Below, piece after piece: positions 35,046 through 44,124 of a stretch of 64,000 bases of DNA (position 1 is the first letter of the stretch; each line of letters starts with the position of its first letter). The notes below the pieces were generated by a model. The model was not told the origin of the DNA and made no database searches. It saw only the letters and a program-made list of their open reading frames with translations. The translations under genes and the position numbers were made by a program. This DNA comes from Variovorax sp. V213 (GTDB lineage: Bacteria; Pseudomonadota; Gammaproteobacteria; Burkholderiales; Burkholderiaceae_C). The stretch is taken from contig NZ_AP028664.1 of NCBI RefSeq assembly GCF_041154455.1, positions 1,923,001 through 1,987,000 on the forward strand, read 5' to 3'.

Positions 35046-35960
35046 ATGACACTGTCGGACATGCTGAACATCGGCCTCATGCAGGGCTTCGCGGGGCTGA
35101 GCCTCTTCGCGGTGCTGCTGCTCATGGGCCTCGGGCTCGCGATCATCTTCGGCCAGATGGGCGTGATCAACATGGCGCATGGCGAGTTCATGACCATCGG
35201 CGCCTATTCGATCTACCTGGCCGCGCGCGTCACCGAAAGCCTGGCGCCGGCTTTCATGCCGTATTACTTTCCGATCGCGATCGGCCTGGCTTTCGTGTTT
35301 GCCTTCATCGTCGGCTGGATCGTGGAGTGGGTGCTGATTCGGCACCTCTACAAGCGACCGCTCGACACACTGCTGGCCACCTGGGGCGTGAGCCTGGGGC
35401 TGCAACAGCTCTTTCGCACCTTCATCGGCCCCAAGGAAGTGAGCCCCACGCTGCCCGAGTGGCTCATGGGCTCGTGGACGCCGCATGAAGGCCTCGACAT
35501 CCCGATCAATGGCTTGTTCGTGCTTGCGCTCACCACGCTGGTCACCGGTGGCGTGCTGATCGCGCTGCACAAGAGCCGCTGGGGCCTGCGCGTGCGCGCC
35601 ACCGTGGCCAACCGCACCATGGCCAACGCCACCGGCATCGACACCATGAAGACCGACCGGCTGACCTTCGCCATCGGCTGCGGCATTGCCGGCATGGCGG
35701 GCGCGGCCTTCACCACCATCGGCTCGACCGGGCCGACCTCGGGCTCGCTCTACATCGTCGACGCCTTTCTGGTGGTCACCTTCGGCGGCGCGGCCAGCCT
35801 GCTGGGCACGGTGGTCTCGGCCTTCGGCATCGCGCAGACCCAATCGGTCTCGGAGTTCTTCATGACCGGCTCGATGGCCAAGGTGCTGACGCTCTCGCTG
35901 ATCGTGCTGATCCTGATGATGCGGCCGCAAGGGCTGTTCGCAGTCAAGGTGCGCCGTTGA
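35046..35960 (+). CDS. urtB: Urea/amide ABC transporter permease UrtB
   Basis: The 304-residue inner-membrane protein has 8-9 hydrophobic segments and the LivH-type signatures LGLAIIFGQMGVINMAHGEFMTIGAY and SRWGLRVRATVANRTMANATGIDT, with the UrtB-type ending ASLLGTVVSAFGIAQTQSVSEFF. It forms the translocation channel with UrtC. It lacks the long N-terminal periplasmic extension of some UrtB proteins. Confidence 0.93.
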   Translation: MTLSDMLNIGLMQGFAGLSLFAVLLLMGLGLAIIFGQMGVINMAHGEFMTIGAYSIYLAARVTESLAPAFMPYYFPIAIGLAFVFAFIVGWIVEWVLIRHLYKRPLDTLLATWGVSLGLQQLFRTFIGPKEVSPTLPEWLMGSWTPHEGLDIPINGLFVLALTTLVTGGVLIALHKSRWGLRVRATVANRTMANATGIDTMKTDRLTFAIGCGIAGMAGAAFTTIGSTGPTSGSLYIVDAFLVVTFGGAASLLGTVVSAFGIAQTQSVSEFFMTGSMAKVLTLSLIVLILMMRPQGLFAVKVRR

Positions 35961-35991
35961 TGAACCCGATTCCTTTCTGGAGAACGTTCCG

Positions 35992-37206
35992 ATGATGAAT
36001 TTCATCAAGGCCTCGATCCTGCGCTACCAGCTCGGCAGCCTGCTGCTGCTCGTGCTGCTGCTGGCGGTCGTGCTGCCGCTGTCGCTCGACATCTTTCGCC
36101 TGAACCTCGTGGGCAAGTACCTCACCTACGCCTTCGTTGCGGTGGGGCTGGTGATGGTTTGGGGCTACGGCGGGGTGCTGAGCCTGGGGCAGGGCGTGTT
36201 CTTCGGCATCGGCGGTTATGCGATGGCGATGTTTCTCAAGCTCGAGGCCTCCGACCCGGTCACGACCAAGATCCAGTCGACGCCCGGCATTCCGGACTTC
36301 ATGGACTGGAACCAGATCACCGAGCTGCCCATGCTGTGGCTGCCGTTCAAGAGCCTGCCGCTGAGCCTCATCCTGGTGGTGGTGGCGCCGATGGCGCTGG
36401 CCTGGCTCATCAGCTTTGCGATGTTCAAGCGCCGCGTGGGCGGCGTCTATTTCGCGATCATCACGCAGGCGGTGGCGCTTATTCTCACCGTGCTCATCAT
36501 CGGCCAGCAGGGCTACACCGGCGGCGTCAACGGCATGACCGACCTGAAGACGATGCTGGGCTGGGACACGCGCACCGACAGCGCCAAGTACGTTCTCTAC
36601 TACGTCTGCGTCGGCTTGCTGGTCTGCAGCATCGTGCTGTGCCGCTGGATCCAGACCAGCAAGCTCGGCACGCTGCTGCTCGCCATGCGCGACAAGGAGG
36701 ATCGCGTGCGCTTCTCGGGCTACGACGTGTCGAACTTCAAGGTTTTCATCTTCTGCCTGGCCGCTGCGCTTTCGGGCATTGGCGGCGCGATGTTCGCGCT
36801 GCAGGTGGGCTTCATGTCGCCGAGCTTCGTGGGCATCGTGCCGTCGATCGAGATGGTGATCTTCTGCGCCGTGGGCGGCCGCATGAGCCTGGTGGGCGCG
36901 GTGTACGGCGCGCTGCTGGTGAATGCGGGCAAGACGCTGTTCTCGGAGAGTTTCCCGGACCTGTGGCTGTTCCTGATGGCGGGGCTCTTCATCGGCGTGA
37001 CCATGGCCTTCCCGATGGGGCTCGCGGGCCTGTGGGACGAAAAGATCAAGCCCTGGTGGAAGGAGCGCCGCAAGGCACTGCGCGAGGCGGCGGTGCAGCC
37101 GCGCGCATCTACGCCGATGCCGCCCGCACCGGCCTCTCTTTCCTCAACGTCGTCGTCTTCGCCCGAACCGAAGTTGCCCGAAGGCGTGGGCAGCCAGCGC
37201 GCCTGA
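35992..37206 (+). CDS. urtC: Urea/amide ABC transporter permease UrtC
   Basis: The 404-residue protein of the LivM type has about ten membrane segments. Motifs include LVMVWGYGGVLSLGQGVFFGIGGYAMAMFL, VGGVYFAIITQAVALILT and RVRFSGYDVSNFKVFIFCLAAALSGIGGAMF. The C-terminal 50 residues are a cytoplasmic tail rich in Pro and Ser. It starts 31 bases after urtB; a second ATG follows at once and either may be used. Confidence 0.93.
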   Translation: MMNFIKASILRYQLGSLLLLVLLLAVVLPLSLDIFRLNLVGKYLTYAFVAVGLVMVWGYGGVLSLGQGVFFGIGGYAMAMFLKLEASDPVTTKIQSTPGIPDFMDWNQITELPMLWLPFKSLPLSLILVVVAPMALAWLISFAMFKRRVGGVYFAIITQAVALILTVLIIGQQGYTGGVNGMTDLKTMLGWDTRTDSAKYVLYYVCVGLLVCSIVLCRWIQTSKLGTLLLAMRDKEDRVRFSGYDVSNFKVFIFCLAAALSGIGGAMFALQVGFMSPSFVGIVPSIEMVIFCAVGGRMSLVGAVYGALLVNAGKTLFSESFPDLWLFLMAGLFIGVTMAFPMGLAGLWDEKIKPWWKERRKALREAAVQPRASTPMPPAPASLSSTSSSSPEPKLPEGVGSQRA

Positions 37207-37220
37207 ACCCGGAGCCTCCC

Positions 37221-37964
37221 ATGAGCAACACCGACTTCGCCCTTGCGGTGGAAGACCTCACCGTGTCCTTCGACGGCTTCAAGGCCATCGACGACCTCAC
37301 GCTCTACATCGACAGGAACGAGCTGCGCGTGATCATCGGCCCCAACGGCGCTGGCAAGACCACGCTGCTCGACCTGATCTGCGGCAAGACGCGCGCCAGC
37401 GGCGGCAGCATCAAGTTCAAGAACACCGAGCTCACGAAGATGGCCGAGCACAAGCGCGTGCGGCTGGGCATCGGCCGCAAGTTCCAGACGCCGTCGATCT
37501 ACGAGAACCTCAGCGTGTTCCAGAACCTGGAGGTGTCCTTCCCGAAGGGCCGTTCGGTGTTCGGTGCGCTGGCGTTCAAGTGCGACGACGAGGTCAAGGC
37601 CAAGGTGCAGGCGGTGGCCGAGGACATCGGCCTGGCCGACAAGTTGCGCACCGAGGCGGGCCTTCTGAGCCATGGCCAGAAGCAGTGGCTCGAGATCGGC
37701 ATGCTGCTGATGCAGGAGCCCGAACTGCTGATGCTCGACGAGCCCATTGCGGGCATGAGCGCCCGCGAACGAGAACTCACGGCCGAGCTGCTCAAGCGCA
37801 TCTGCCAGAACCGCGCGGTGATCGTCATCGAGCACGACATGGCTTTCGTGAAGCAGATCGCACACAAGGTCACCGTGATGCACCAGGGAAAGATCCTCGC
37901 CGAAGGGCCGATGGAGAAAGTGCAGGCGGATCCGAAGGTCATCGACGTTTATCTGGGGCACTGA
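37221..37964 (+). CDS. urtD: Urea/amide ABC transporter ATPase UrtD
   Basis: The 247-residue LivG-type ATPase has Walker A GPNGAGKTT (near 39-47), Q-loop in GIGRKFQTPSIYENL, signature LLSHGQKQWLEIGMLL, Walker B LLMLDEPIAGM and switch EHDM. The LSHGQKQW variant of the signature is characteristic of UrtD. It energises import with UrtE. It starts 14 bases after urtC and ends 3 bases before urtE. Confidence 0.94.
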   Translation: MSNTDFALAVEDLTVSFDGFKAIDDLTLYIDRNELRVIIGPNGAGKTTLLDLICGKTRASGGSIKFKNTELTKMAEHKRVRLGIGRKFQTPSIYENLSVFQNLEVSFPKGRSVFGALAFKCDDEVKAKVQAVAEDIGLADKLRTEAGLLSHGQKQWLEIGMLLMQEPELLMLDEPIAGMSARERELTAELLKRICQNRAVIVIEHDMAFVKQIAHKVTVMHQGKILAEGPMEKVQADPKVIDVYLGH

Positions 37965-37967
37965 ACC

Positions 37968-38669
37968 ATGAGCAACATCATGCTGAAGGTCGAAGACCTG
38001 CACGTCGCCTATGGCCAGAGCGAGGCCCTGCACGGCATCTCCTTCGAGGGCCATGCCAACGAGACAGTCGCCATCATGGGCCGCAACGGCATGGGAAAGA
38101 CCACGCTGTTCAAGAGCTTGATGGGCGTGCTTCCCATCAAGAGCGGGCGCATCGAGGTGGCGGGGCAGGACGTGTCGCGCGACGAGAGCTTTCGCCGTGT
38201 GGCCAAGGGCATCGCCTACGTGCCGCAGGGCCGGATGATCTTTCCGACGCTGACGGTGGAAGAGAACATCCAGACCGGTCTCGAGAACTTCAGGACGCGG
38301 CGCATTCCCGACGAGATCTACGCGCTCTTCCCCGTGCTGTGGGACATGAAACGCCGCAAGGGCGGCAACCTCTCCGGCGGTCAGCAGCAGCAGCTGGCCA
38401 TTGCGCGCGCCCTCGTCACCGACCCCAAGGTGCTGCTGCTCGACGAGCCCACCGAGGGTATCCAGCCTTCGATCATCAAGGACATCGCCAAGGCGCTCAA
38501 CGAGATCCGCAAGCTGCGCGGCATCACCATCGTCGTGTCCGAGCAGGTGCTGAGCTTTGCCATGGACGTGGCCGACCGGCTCTTCGTGATCGAGGGCGGC
38601 CGCCTGGTGCACGAGACCGCGCGCGACAAGACCGACGTCGATCGCATCAAGGCCTACCTCTCCGTTTGA
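37968..38669 (+). CDS. urtE: Urea/amide ABC transporter ATPase UrtE
   Basis: The 233-residue LivF-type ATPase shows Walker A GRNGMGKTT, signature NLSGGQQQQLAIARAL, Walker B VLLLDEPTEGIQPSI and a switch SEQV (Gln replaces the usual His, as is common in this subfamily). The GRNGMGKTTLFKSLMG run is typical of UrtE. Formamidase follows 37 bases later. Confidence 0.94.
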   Translation: MSNIMLKVEDLHVAYGQSEALHGISFEGHANETVAIMGRNGMGKTTLFKSLMGVLPIKSGRIEVAGQDVSRDESFRRVAKGIAYVPQGRMIFPTLTVEENIQTGLENFRTRRIPDEIYALFPVLWDMKRRKGGNLSGGQQQQLAIARALVTDPKVLLLDEPTEGIQPSIIKDIAKALNEIRKLRGITIVVSEQVLSFAMDVADRLFVIEGGRLVHETARDKTDVDRIKAYLSV

Positions 38670-38706
38670 TTTTCGTTAACCACAACCCAACCAGGAGCCA
38701 CTGCAA

Positions 38707-39939
38707 ATGACGAACACGCTGATCAAGGTCGACCTGACCAAGTCGCCCACCGAAAACGAGATGATCCACAACCGCTGGCATCCGGACATTCCGATGGCCT
38801 GCTGGGTCAACCCGGGCGACGACTTCATCCTCGAGACCTTCGACTGGACCGGTGGCTTCATCAAGAACAACGACAGCGCCGACGATGTGCGCGACATCGA
38901 CCTGAGCACTGTGCACTACCTCTCGGGCCCCGTGGGCGTGAAGGGTGCCGAGCCCGGCGACCTGCTGGTGGTCGACCTGCTCGACATCGGCGCCAAGCAG
39001 GACAGTCTCTGGGGCTTCAACGGCTTCTTCTCGAAGAAGAACGGCGGCGGCTTCCTGACCGACCATTTTCCCGAAGCGCAAAAATCCATCTGGGACTTCA
39101 AGGGCATGTTCACCAGCTCGCGCCACGTGCCGGGCGTCAACTTTGCGGGCCTGATCCATCCCGGCCTCATCGGCTGCCTGCCCGACAAGCCGATGCTCGA
39201 CGTGTGGAACGAGCGCGAGCAGAAGCTCATCGACACCGATCCGACCCGCGTGCCCGGCCTCGCCAACCCGCCATCGGCCGGCACCGCCCACATGGGCAAG
39301 ATGAGCGGCGAAGCGCGCGCCAAGGCAGCGGCCGAAGGCGCGCGCACCGTGCCGCCGCGCGAGCACGGCGGCAACTGCGACATCAAGGATTTGTCGCGCG
39401 GCTCGAAGGTGTTCTTTCCGGTGTATGTCGACGGCGCGGGCCTTTCGGTGGGCGACCTGCACTTCAGCCAGGGCGACGGCGAGATCACCTTTTGCGGCGC
39501 CATCGAGATGGCCGGCTGGGTGCACATGAAGGTCACGCTGATCAAGGGCGGCATGGCCAAGTACGGCATCAAGAATCCGATCTTCAAGCCGAGCGTGATC
39601 ACGCCGCAGTACAACGACTACCTGATCTTCGAAGGCATCTCGGTCGACGAGGCCGGCAAGCAGTACTACCTCGATGTGAACGTGGCCTACCGGCAGGCGT
39701 GCCTCAACGCCATCGAGTACCTGAAGAAGTTCGGCTATTCAGGCGCGCAGGCCTATTCGATCCTGGGCACCGCGCCCGTGCAGGGCCACATCAGCGGTGT
39801 GGTCGACGTGCCCAACTCTTGCGCCACGCTGTGGCTGCCCACGCAGATCTTCGACTTCGACATCAACCCGAATGCATCGGGGCCTGTGAAGATGATCGAT
39901 GGCAGCATCGACATGCCGCTCTCGCACGACCTGGCCTGA
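38707..39939 (+). CDS. fmdA: Formamidase (short-chain amide hydrolase)
   Basis: The 410-residue cytoplasmic enzyme belongs to the acetamidase/formamidase family (FmdA of Methylophilus). It hydrolyses formamide, and often acetamide, to the acid and ammonia. Features: NTLIKVDLTKSPTENEMIHNRWH at the start, GVKGAEPGDLLVVDLLDIG, HPGLIGCLPDK, REHGGNCDIKDLSRG and GDGEITFCGAIEM, the conserved metal/active-site segments of the family. Length is normal. Its position after the transporter genes means imported amides are converted to ammonium at once. Confidence 0.95.
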   Translation: MTNTLIKVDLTKSPTENEMIHNRWHPDIPMACWVNPGDDFILETFDWTGGFIKNNDSADDVRDIDLSTVHYLSGPVGVKGAEPGDLLVVDLLDIGAKQDSLWGFNGFFSKKNGGGFLTDHFPEAQKSIWDFKGMFTSSRHVPGVNFAGLIHPGLIGCLPDKPMLDVWNEREQKLIDTDPTRVPGLANPPSAGTAHMGKMSGEARAKAAAEGARTVPPREHGGNCDIKDLSRGSKVFFPVYVDGAGLSVGDLHFSQGDGEITFCGAIEMAGWVHMKVTLIKGGMAKYGIKNPIFKPSVITPQYNDYLIFEGISVDEAGKQYYLDVNVAYRQACLNAIEYLKKFGYSGAQAYSILGTAPVQGHISGVVDVPNSCATLWLPTQIFDFDINPNASGPVKMIDGSIDMPLSHDLA

Positions 39940-39946
39940 GGCATCC

Positions 39947-40291
39947 ATGCCGACCTACGACTACGCCTGCGGCCAATGCGGCGGATTCGACGCGCTGCGG
40001 CCTTCGGGCCAACGCGACGAGCCGGCCGCCTGTCCCGACTGCGGAGCCGCTTCGCCGCGTGTACTTTCGGCCGCGCCGCGGCTCGCGCTGATGGCCTCGG
40101 GCACGCGCCGTGCGATGGAGACCAACGAGCGCGCGCGGCACGAGCCGGGGAGTTCACGCGACTACGCGCGCTTCAAGCATCCGGCGGGCTGCGGCTGCTG
40201 TTCGGGTTCATCGCGGCGCAACGCGACAGTGACCGCACCCAACGGCGCCAAGTCCGCGCCGTCGAAGCGGCCATGGATGATTTCGCACTAA
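39947..40291 (+). CDS. fmdB: FmdB-family zinc-ribbon protein
   Basis: From MPTYDYACGQCGGF the 114-residue protein has the FmdB zinc ribbon with C-x2-C (ACGQC) and C-x2-C (ACPDCGA) within the first 40 residues, followed by a basic disordered tail with another CGCC. FmdB was described as a regulatory protein of formamidase genes in Methylophilus. The ribbon may also be a general nucleic-acid- or protein-binding module. It starts 7 bases after fmdA. Confidence 0.88.
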   Translation: MPTYDYACGQCGGFDALRPSGQRDEPAACPDCGAASPRVLSAAPRLALMASGTRRAMETNERARHEPGSSRDYARFKHPAGCGCCSGSSRRNATVTAPNGAKSAPSKRPWMISH

Positions 40292-40353
40292 TGCCGGGCT
40301 AACTATTCGCGGCGTGCAGCGGGTCGGCACGGCTCGATTGTTTCAATCCCGTG

Positions 40354-40383
40354 AACGCCGTGATTCGTTTTGCGGCGTTTTTT
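40354..40383 (+). terminator. Terminator after fmdB
   Basis: AACGCCG and CGGCGTT (40,354-40,360 and 40,373-40,379) form a 7-bp stem followed by a run of T. It lies about 60 bases after fmdB and closes the urt-fmd operon. Confidence 0.75.
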
Positions 40384-40438
40384 CATGGGACTTCGGGATC
40401 AAACTTCATCTCACCAACCAACCCATTAGGAGATTGAA

Positions 40439-40789
40439 ATGAATGCCTCGAAGATCCTCGCCGCCGCTGCTCTCTCGCTCCTGGCCGCTGCCGGTGCACA
40501 CGCAGAAACCTATGAAGGCGTGCAGAGCGTGAACTCCGGCGTCTCGCGCGCCGAAGTCGCACCGCAAGCCGTTGCCGCCGCCCGCGCCGGCAACGAATAC
40601 AGCGACGGCGCCAGCGCCGGCGCGCAAGCCTTCAGCTCGACCGCCGATCGCTCGGTGATCCAGGCCGAAGCCGTTGCCAAGGCGCACGACCCGCTCGCCA
40701 GCCTCGACCGCCGCGCTTTCTACCGTGACGAAGTGCCGCAAGCCTACAAGAAGCCCAGCGTGTCGTTCACGCGCCAAGCTGGCCTGTAA
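40439..40789 (+). CDS. Small exported protein of unknown function
   Basis: The 116-residue protein has a signal peptide MNASKILAAAALSLLAAAGAHA cut before ETYEG. The mature part is rich in Ala, Ser and Glu, with SRAEVAPQAVAAARAGNEYSDGAS and a basic C-terminal end. It resembles short periplasmic proteins of the DUF4148 kind common in Burkholderiales; I am not certain of that match. AGGAG lies well placed before the ATG. It has its own terminator and is bounded upstream by the fmdB terminator, so it is monocistronic. Confidence 0.65.
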   Translation: MNASKILAAAALSLLAAAGAHAETYEGVQSVNSGVSRAEVAPQAVAAARAGNEYSDGASAGAQAFSSTADRSVIQAEAVAKAHDPLASLDRRAFYRDEVPQAYKKPSVSFTRQAGL

Positions 40790-40808
40790 GCCGTTTGGTC
40801 TTTGATCG

Positions 40809-40828
40809 ACGGGCCCTCGGGCCCGTTT
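40809..40828 (+). terminator. Terminator after the small exported protein gene
   Basis: ACGGGCCC and GGGCCCGT form an 8-bp stem with a 2-base centre, then TTTCTCG. The GC-rich stem and T run lie 20 bases after the stop. Confidence 0.65.
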
Positions 40829-40930
40829 CTCGTTGAGACAGTAGCCCTGTCACCCGATGCCCGATAGGTACCGGTGGACATGGAGCGCGAATGGGCGAAG
40901 AGAATTGAGTTCGTCCTCGCGCCCGAGCGT

Positions 40931-41614
40931 TCAGCCGTGCGCGCGCCGGTAGGTTAGCACCCGGCCTCGATAGGCCAGGCGGTTCGCTGAAGCGTGCTGG
41001 TCGAGCCGCTCTTCGCGCATTCCGAATCCCTCGTCGGCCATCTGCCGGTTGAAAGCCGGCCGGTTGCCGCGGTCGGGGTCGACGATCCACACCTCGGCGG
41101 CAGGGCTTGCGTGGCGGCCGATGTACGCCGCGAGAAGGCCGCCGGCGTCGCGCTCGTACAGCAGGTCGCTGCCGATGATGAGGTCGTACAGGCCGCGCAC
41201 ATCGCCTTCGGCGCCGGTCTCGCGCATGCCCCAGTGGCCGCGGCGGTACTTCATTGGCGGCAGGGCGTTCAACCGAAGGTTCTCCAGCAGGAATCCCGCA
41301 GTGAGCGGATGGCAGTCGCTTGCGGTCATGTCGTTGCCGCGGCGGTGCCCGACCAGGCTTGCCAGCGCAAGGCCGCAGCCAATCTCCAGCACCCGTGCGC
41401 CGACGGCGACGGGGTGTGCTGCCATGCGCGCCGCCAGCTGCGCGCCCGACGGCCACAGCAGCCCGAACATCGGCCATGCCGCGGAAGAAATGCCCTGTGC
41501 AGCGGCCGCACCCAGCGGGTCGGAGAACTGTTGGCGATCGAGCAGCGACCGGATGACCAGGTCATCGGCACCCGCGATGGCGATGCGTTCCAGCTTGATT
41601 CGGTAGCCCGGCAT
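40931..41614 (-). CDS. Class I SAM-dependent methyltransferase (METTL21-like)
   Basis: From MPGYRIKLERI the protein has 227 residues. Motif I is VLEIGCGLALASLVG near 75-89, the acidic residue after strand 2 is in TASDCHPLTAGFL, and the motif IV region is DLIIGSDLLYER. This layout, with an N-terminal FGLLWPSGAQLAARM, is that of the small lysine/nicotinamide methyltransferase-like family. The substrate in bacteria is unknown. It is monocistronic and ends near the terminator of the gene at 40,439. Confidence 0.8.
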   Translation of the reverse strand: MPGYRIKLERIAIAGADDLVIRSLLDRQQFSDPLGAAAAQGISSAAWPMFGLLWPSGAQLAARMAAHPVAVGARVLEIGCGLALASLVGHRRGNDMTASDCHPLTAGFLLENLRLNALPPMKYRRGHWGMRETGAEGDVRGLYDLIIGSDLLYERDAGGLLAAYIGRHASPAAEVWIVDPDRGNRPAFNRQMADEGFGMREERLDQHASANRLAYRGRVLTYRRAHG

Positions 41615-41735
41615 CGGAGGGTGCGGGGCCTCGCACGCGAGGCCCCGAAGCAGCAAAGGTCGCCGAGTATGCGCGCTGGCGGGCCGGTCCGGCGCATGAA
41701 TCGCCTTGCCTTGGAGTTGGCAGGGCGGCGCGGGG

Positions 41736-44012
41736 TTACTCCCGCGTGAGAGCGAAACTCTTTCGCAGGCCGCCCGTGGCCGAAGGCGCGACCCACAGGT
41801 CGAACTCACCGGGTTCCACGGTCGGCTTCATGTCGCGGCCGATGAACTGAAGGTCTTCGGTGCCCAGCGTGAACTCGACCGTCTTCGATGCGCCGGGCTC
41901 GATGCGCACCTTGCGGAAGTTCTTCAGCTCGCGCACCGGCCGCGTCACGCTCGCGGCGCGTTCGGCGACATAGAGCTGCACCACTTCCTCGGCCTCGCGC
42001 TGGCCGGTGTTGGTGATGGTCGCACGCACGCGCAGCGTGCCGCCGAGCGGCAGCCGGTCCTGGCTGGTCTCCACGCTGTCGTAGCGCACCAGCGCATAGC
42101 CGATGCCGTGGCCGAAGGGGTAGAGCGCCTGGTTCGTGGTGTCCACGTAGCGCGTCTTGAATGCCATGGTCTGGTCGCTGTCGGGCAGCGGCCGGCCGGT
42201 GCGCTTCTGGCCGTAGTAGAAGGGCACCTGGCCGGAGGCCTGTGGAAAGCTCACCGGCAGTCGGCCCGAAGGATTGAAGTCGCCGAACACCACGTCGGCA
42301 ATGGCGGTGCCGGTCTGCGCGCCGAGAAACCAGGTCACGAGGATGGCGTCGGCATTGCGCACCGCGCCCCTGAGGGCCATGGCGCGGCCGTTGCTCAGCA
42401 GCACGACCACGGGCTTGCCGGTGGCGGCCACGGCCTCGGCCAGGTCTTGCTGGGCTTGCGGAATGCCGATGTCGGTGCGCGACCGGGCTTCGCCCGACAT
42501 GCGCTCGCTCTCGCCGATGGCGAGCACCACCACGTCGGCGCCGCGCGCGGCCGCCACGGCCGCATCGATGCCGCCGGGCAGCGGCGTGTCGATGTTCGAG
42601 CCGCGGACCACGGCCAGCTTGCCGGCATCGCGCAGTGCGGCGCGCAGGCCCTCGTCGATACCCACCGGGGCCGACTGGCCCGGGAACAGGCTCCACGCGC
42701 CGAGCAGGTCTTGCGTGCCCGAGGCGAAGGGCCCGATGAGCGCGATCTTCTTTCCCGCCTTGGGCAGCGGCAGCACCGCGCGCTCGTTCTTCAGCATCAC
42801 GATGGAGCGGCGTGCATCCTCGCGCGCGAGTGCGATGTGCTCGGGGTTCTCGACGCGGGCTTGTGCCGGTGCGGCGCCGAGCCCTCGCAAAGGCTCGTCG
42901 AAGAGCCCGAGCTTCTGCTTGACCCACAGCACGCGGCGCACGGCCTCGTCCAGGCGCGCCATCGGCACTTCGCCGGACGACACCAACTCGGGCAGATAGC
43001 GCATGTACAGGCCGCTCTGCATGCTGACGTCGGTGCCGGCCAGGAACGACTGCTTGGCCGCCTGCCGGCCGTCGGCGGCATAGCCGTGGGCGATCAGCTC
43101 TTCGTCGGCCGTGTAGTCGGAAACCACGAAGCCCTTGAACTTCCATTCGTCGCGCAGCACGCCCGTCAGCAGCGCCGGATTGGCAATCGACGGGATGCCG
43201 GCAATCTCGTTGAAGGCGCTCATGATCGACAGCGCGCCCGCGTCCAGGGCGGCGCGGAACGGCGGCAGGTACACCTGGCGCAGTGTGCGTTCGGAGATGT
43301 CGGTGGCGGCATAGTCGAGGCCGCCCTCGGCGGCGCCATAGGCTGCGAAGTGCTTGGGCGTGGCCAGCAGCGCATCGGCGCGCGAGAGGTCGCTGCCCTG
43401 GAAGCCCCGCACCCGCGCGGCCGCGAACTGGCTGGCCAGGTACACGTCTTCACCCGCACCTTCGATGCCGCGGCCCCATCGCGCGTCGCGCGCGATGTCC
43501 ACCATGGGCGCGAAGGTCCACCGGAAGCCATCGGCGCTGGCTTCCACCGCCGCCGCGCGCGCGGTGCGCTCGGCGAGCGCGGGCTCCCAGCTGGCGGCCT
43601 CGGCCAGCGGCATCGGGAAGATGGTGCGAAAGCCGTGGATCACGTCGGCACCATAGAGCAGCGGAATGCCCAGGCGCGATTCGCGCACGGCCACCTCCTG
43701 CAGCACGCGCTTGCGCTCGAGCCCTTCGTTGTTGAACAGGCCGGTGACGCGGCCGGCTCGCACATCGTCGATCTCCTGCTGCCCGTTGCGCTGGGCGGCC
43801 TGCGGATTGCCGGGGATGTTGGTGTCCGCGGGCCCGTAGAGGCTGAGCTGGCCCACCTTCTCCTCGACCGTCATGCGGGAAATGAGCGACTCGATTCGGG
43901 CGCTGGCATCCACGGTGCCCTCGGGGGTGGCCGGGGCGGCGTGGGAGGCGGGGGAGAAGAGAAAACAGGCCAGGCCCAGCAGGGCCGCCATGGCGGGGAT
44001 TCGAACGTGCAT
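41736..44012 (-). CDS. bglX: Periplasmic beta-glucosidase, glycoside hydrolase family 3
   Basis: The 758-residue enzyme has a signal peptide cut near ASHAA (residue 25). The GH3 N-terminal TIM-barrel domain (about 35-370) includes IPLLYGADVIHGFRTIFP, KHFAAYGAAEGGLDY and the nucleophile D299 in GFVVSDYTADEEL. The second alpha/beta sandwich (about 410-620) and the C-terminal fibronectin-like domain (about 660-750) follow. It removes terminal beta-glucosyl residues from oligosaccharides in the periplasm. Length and order match BglX. Confidence 0.94.
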   Translation of the reverse strand: MHVRIPAMAALLGLACFLFSPASHAAPATPEGTVDASARIESLISRMTVEEKVGQLSLYGPADTNIPGNPQAAQRNGQQEIDDVRAGRVTGLFNNEGLERKRVLQEVAVRESRLGIPLLYGADVIHGFRTIFPMPLAEAASWEPALAERTARAAAVEASADGFRWTFAPMVDIARDARWGRGIEGAGEDVYLASQFAAARVRGFQGSDLSRADALLATPKHFAAYGAAEGGLDYAATDISERTLRQVYLPPFRAALDAGALSIMSAFNEIAGIPSIANPALLTGVLRDEWKFKGFVVSDYTADEELIAHGYAADGRQAAKQSFLAGTDVSMQSGLYMRYLPELVSSGEVPMARLDEAVRRVLWVKQKLGLFDEPLRGLGAAPAQARVENPEHIALAREDARRSIVMLKNERAVLPLPKAGKKIALIGPFASGTQDLLGAWSLFPGQSAPVGIDEGLRAALRDAGKLAVVRGSNIDTPLPGGIDAAVAAARGADVVVLAIGESERMSGEARSRTDIGIPQAQQDLAEAVAATGKPVVVLLSNGRAMALRGAVRNADAILVTWFLGAQTGTAIADVVFGDFNPSGRLPVSFPQASGQVPFYYGQKRTGRPLPDSDQTMAFKTRYVDTTNQALYPFGHGIGYALVRYDSVETSQDRLPLGGTLRVRATITNTGQREAEEVVQLYVAERAASVTRPVRELKNFRKVRIEPGASKTVEFTLGTEDLQFIGRDMKPTVEPGEFDLWVAPSATGGLRKSFALTRE

Positions 44013-44124
44013 GGCCCGCCATTCTCACGCCAAAGCGAGGCAGGGCCGTTCGGGCGGGCTTCGGCGCTGTTACATCCGGTTCAGCAGAGCGGCTCGCCTT
44101 GCGTCGGTCGGCGGATTCGGGTTT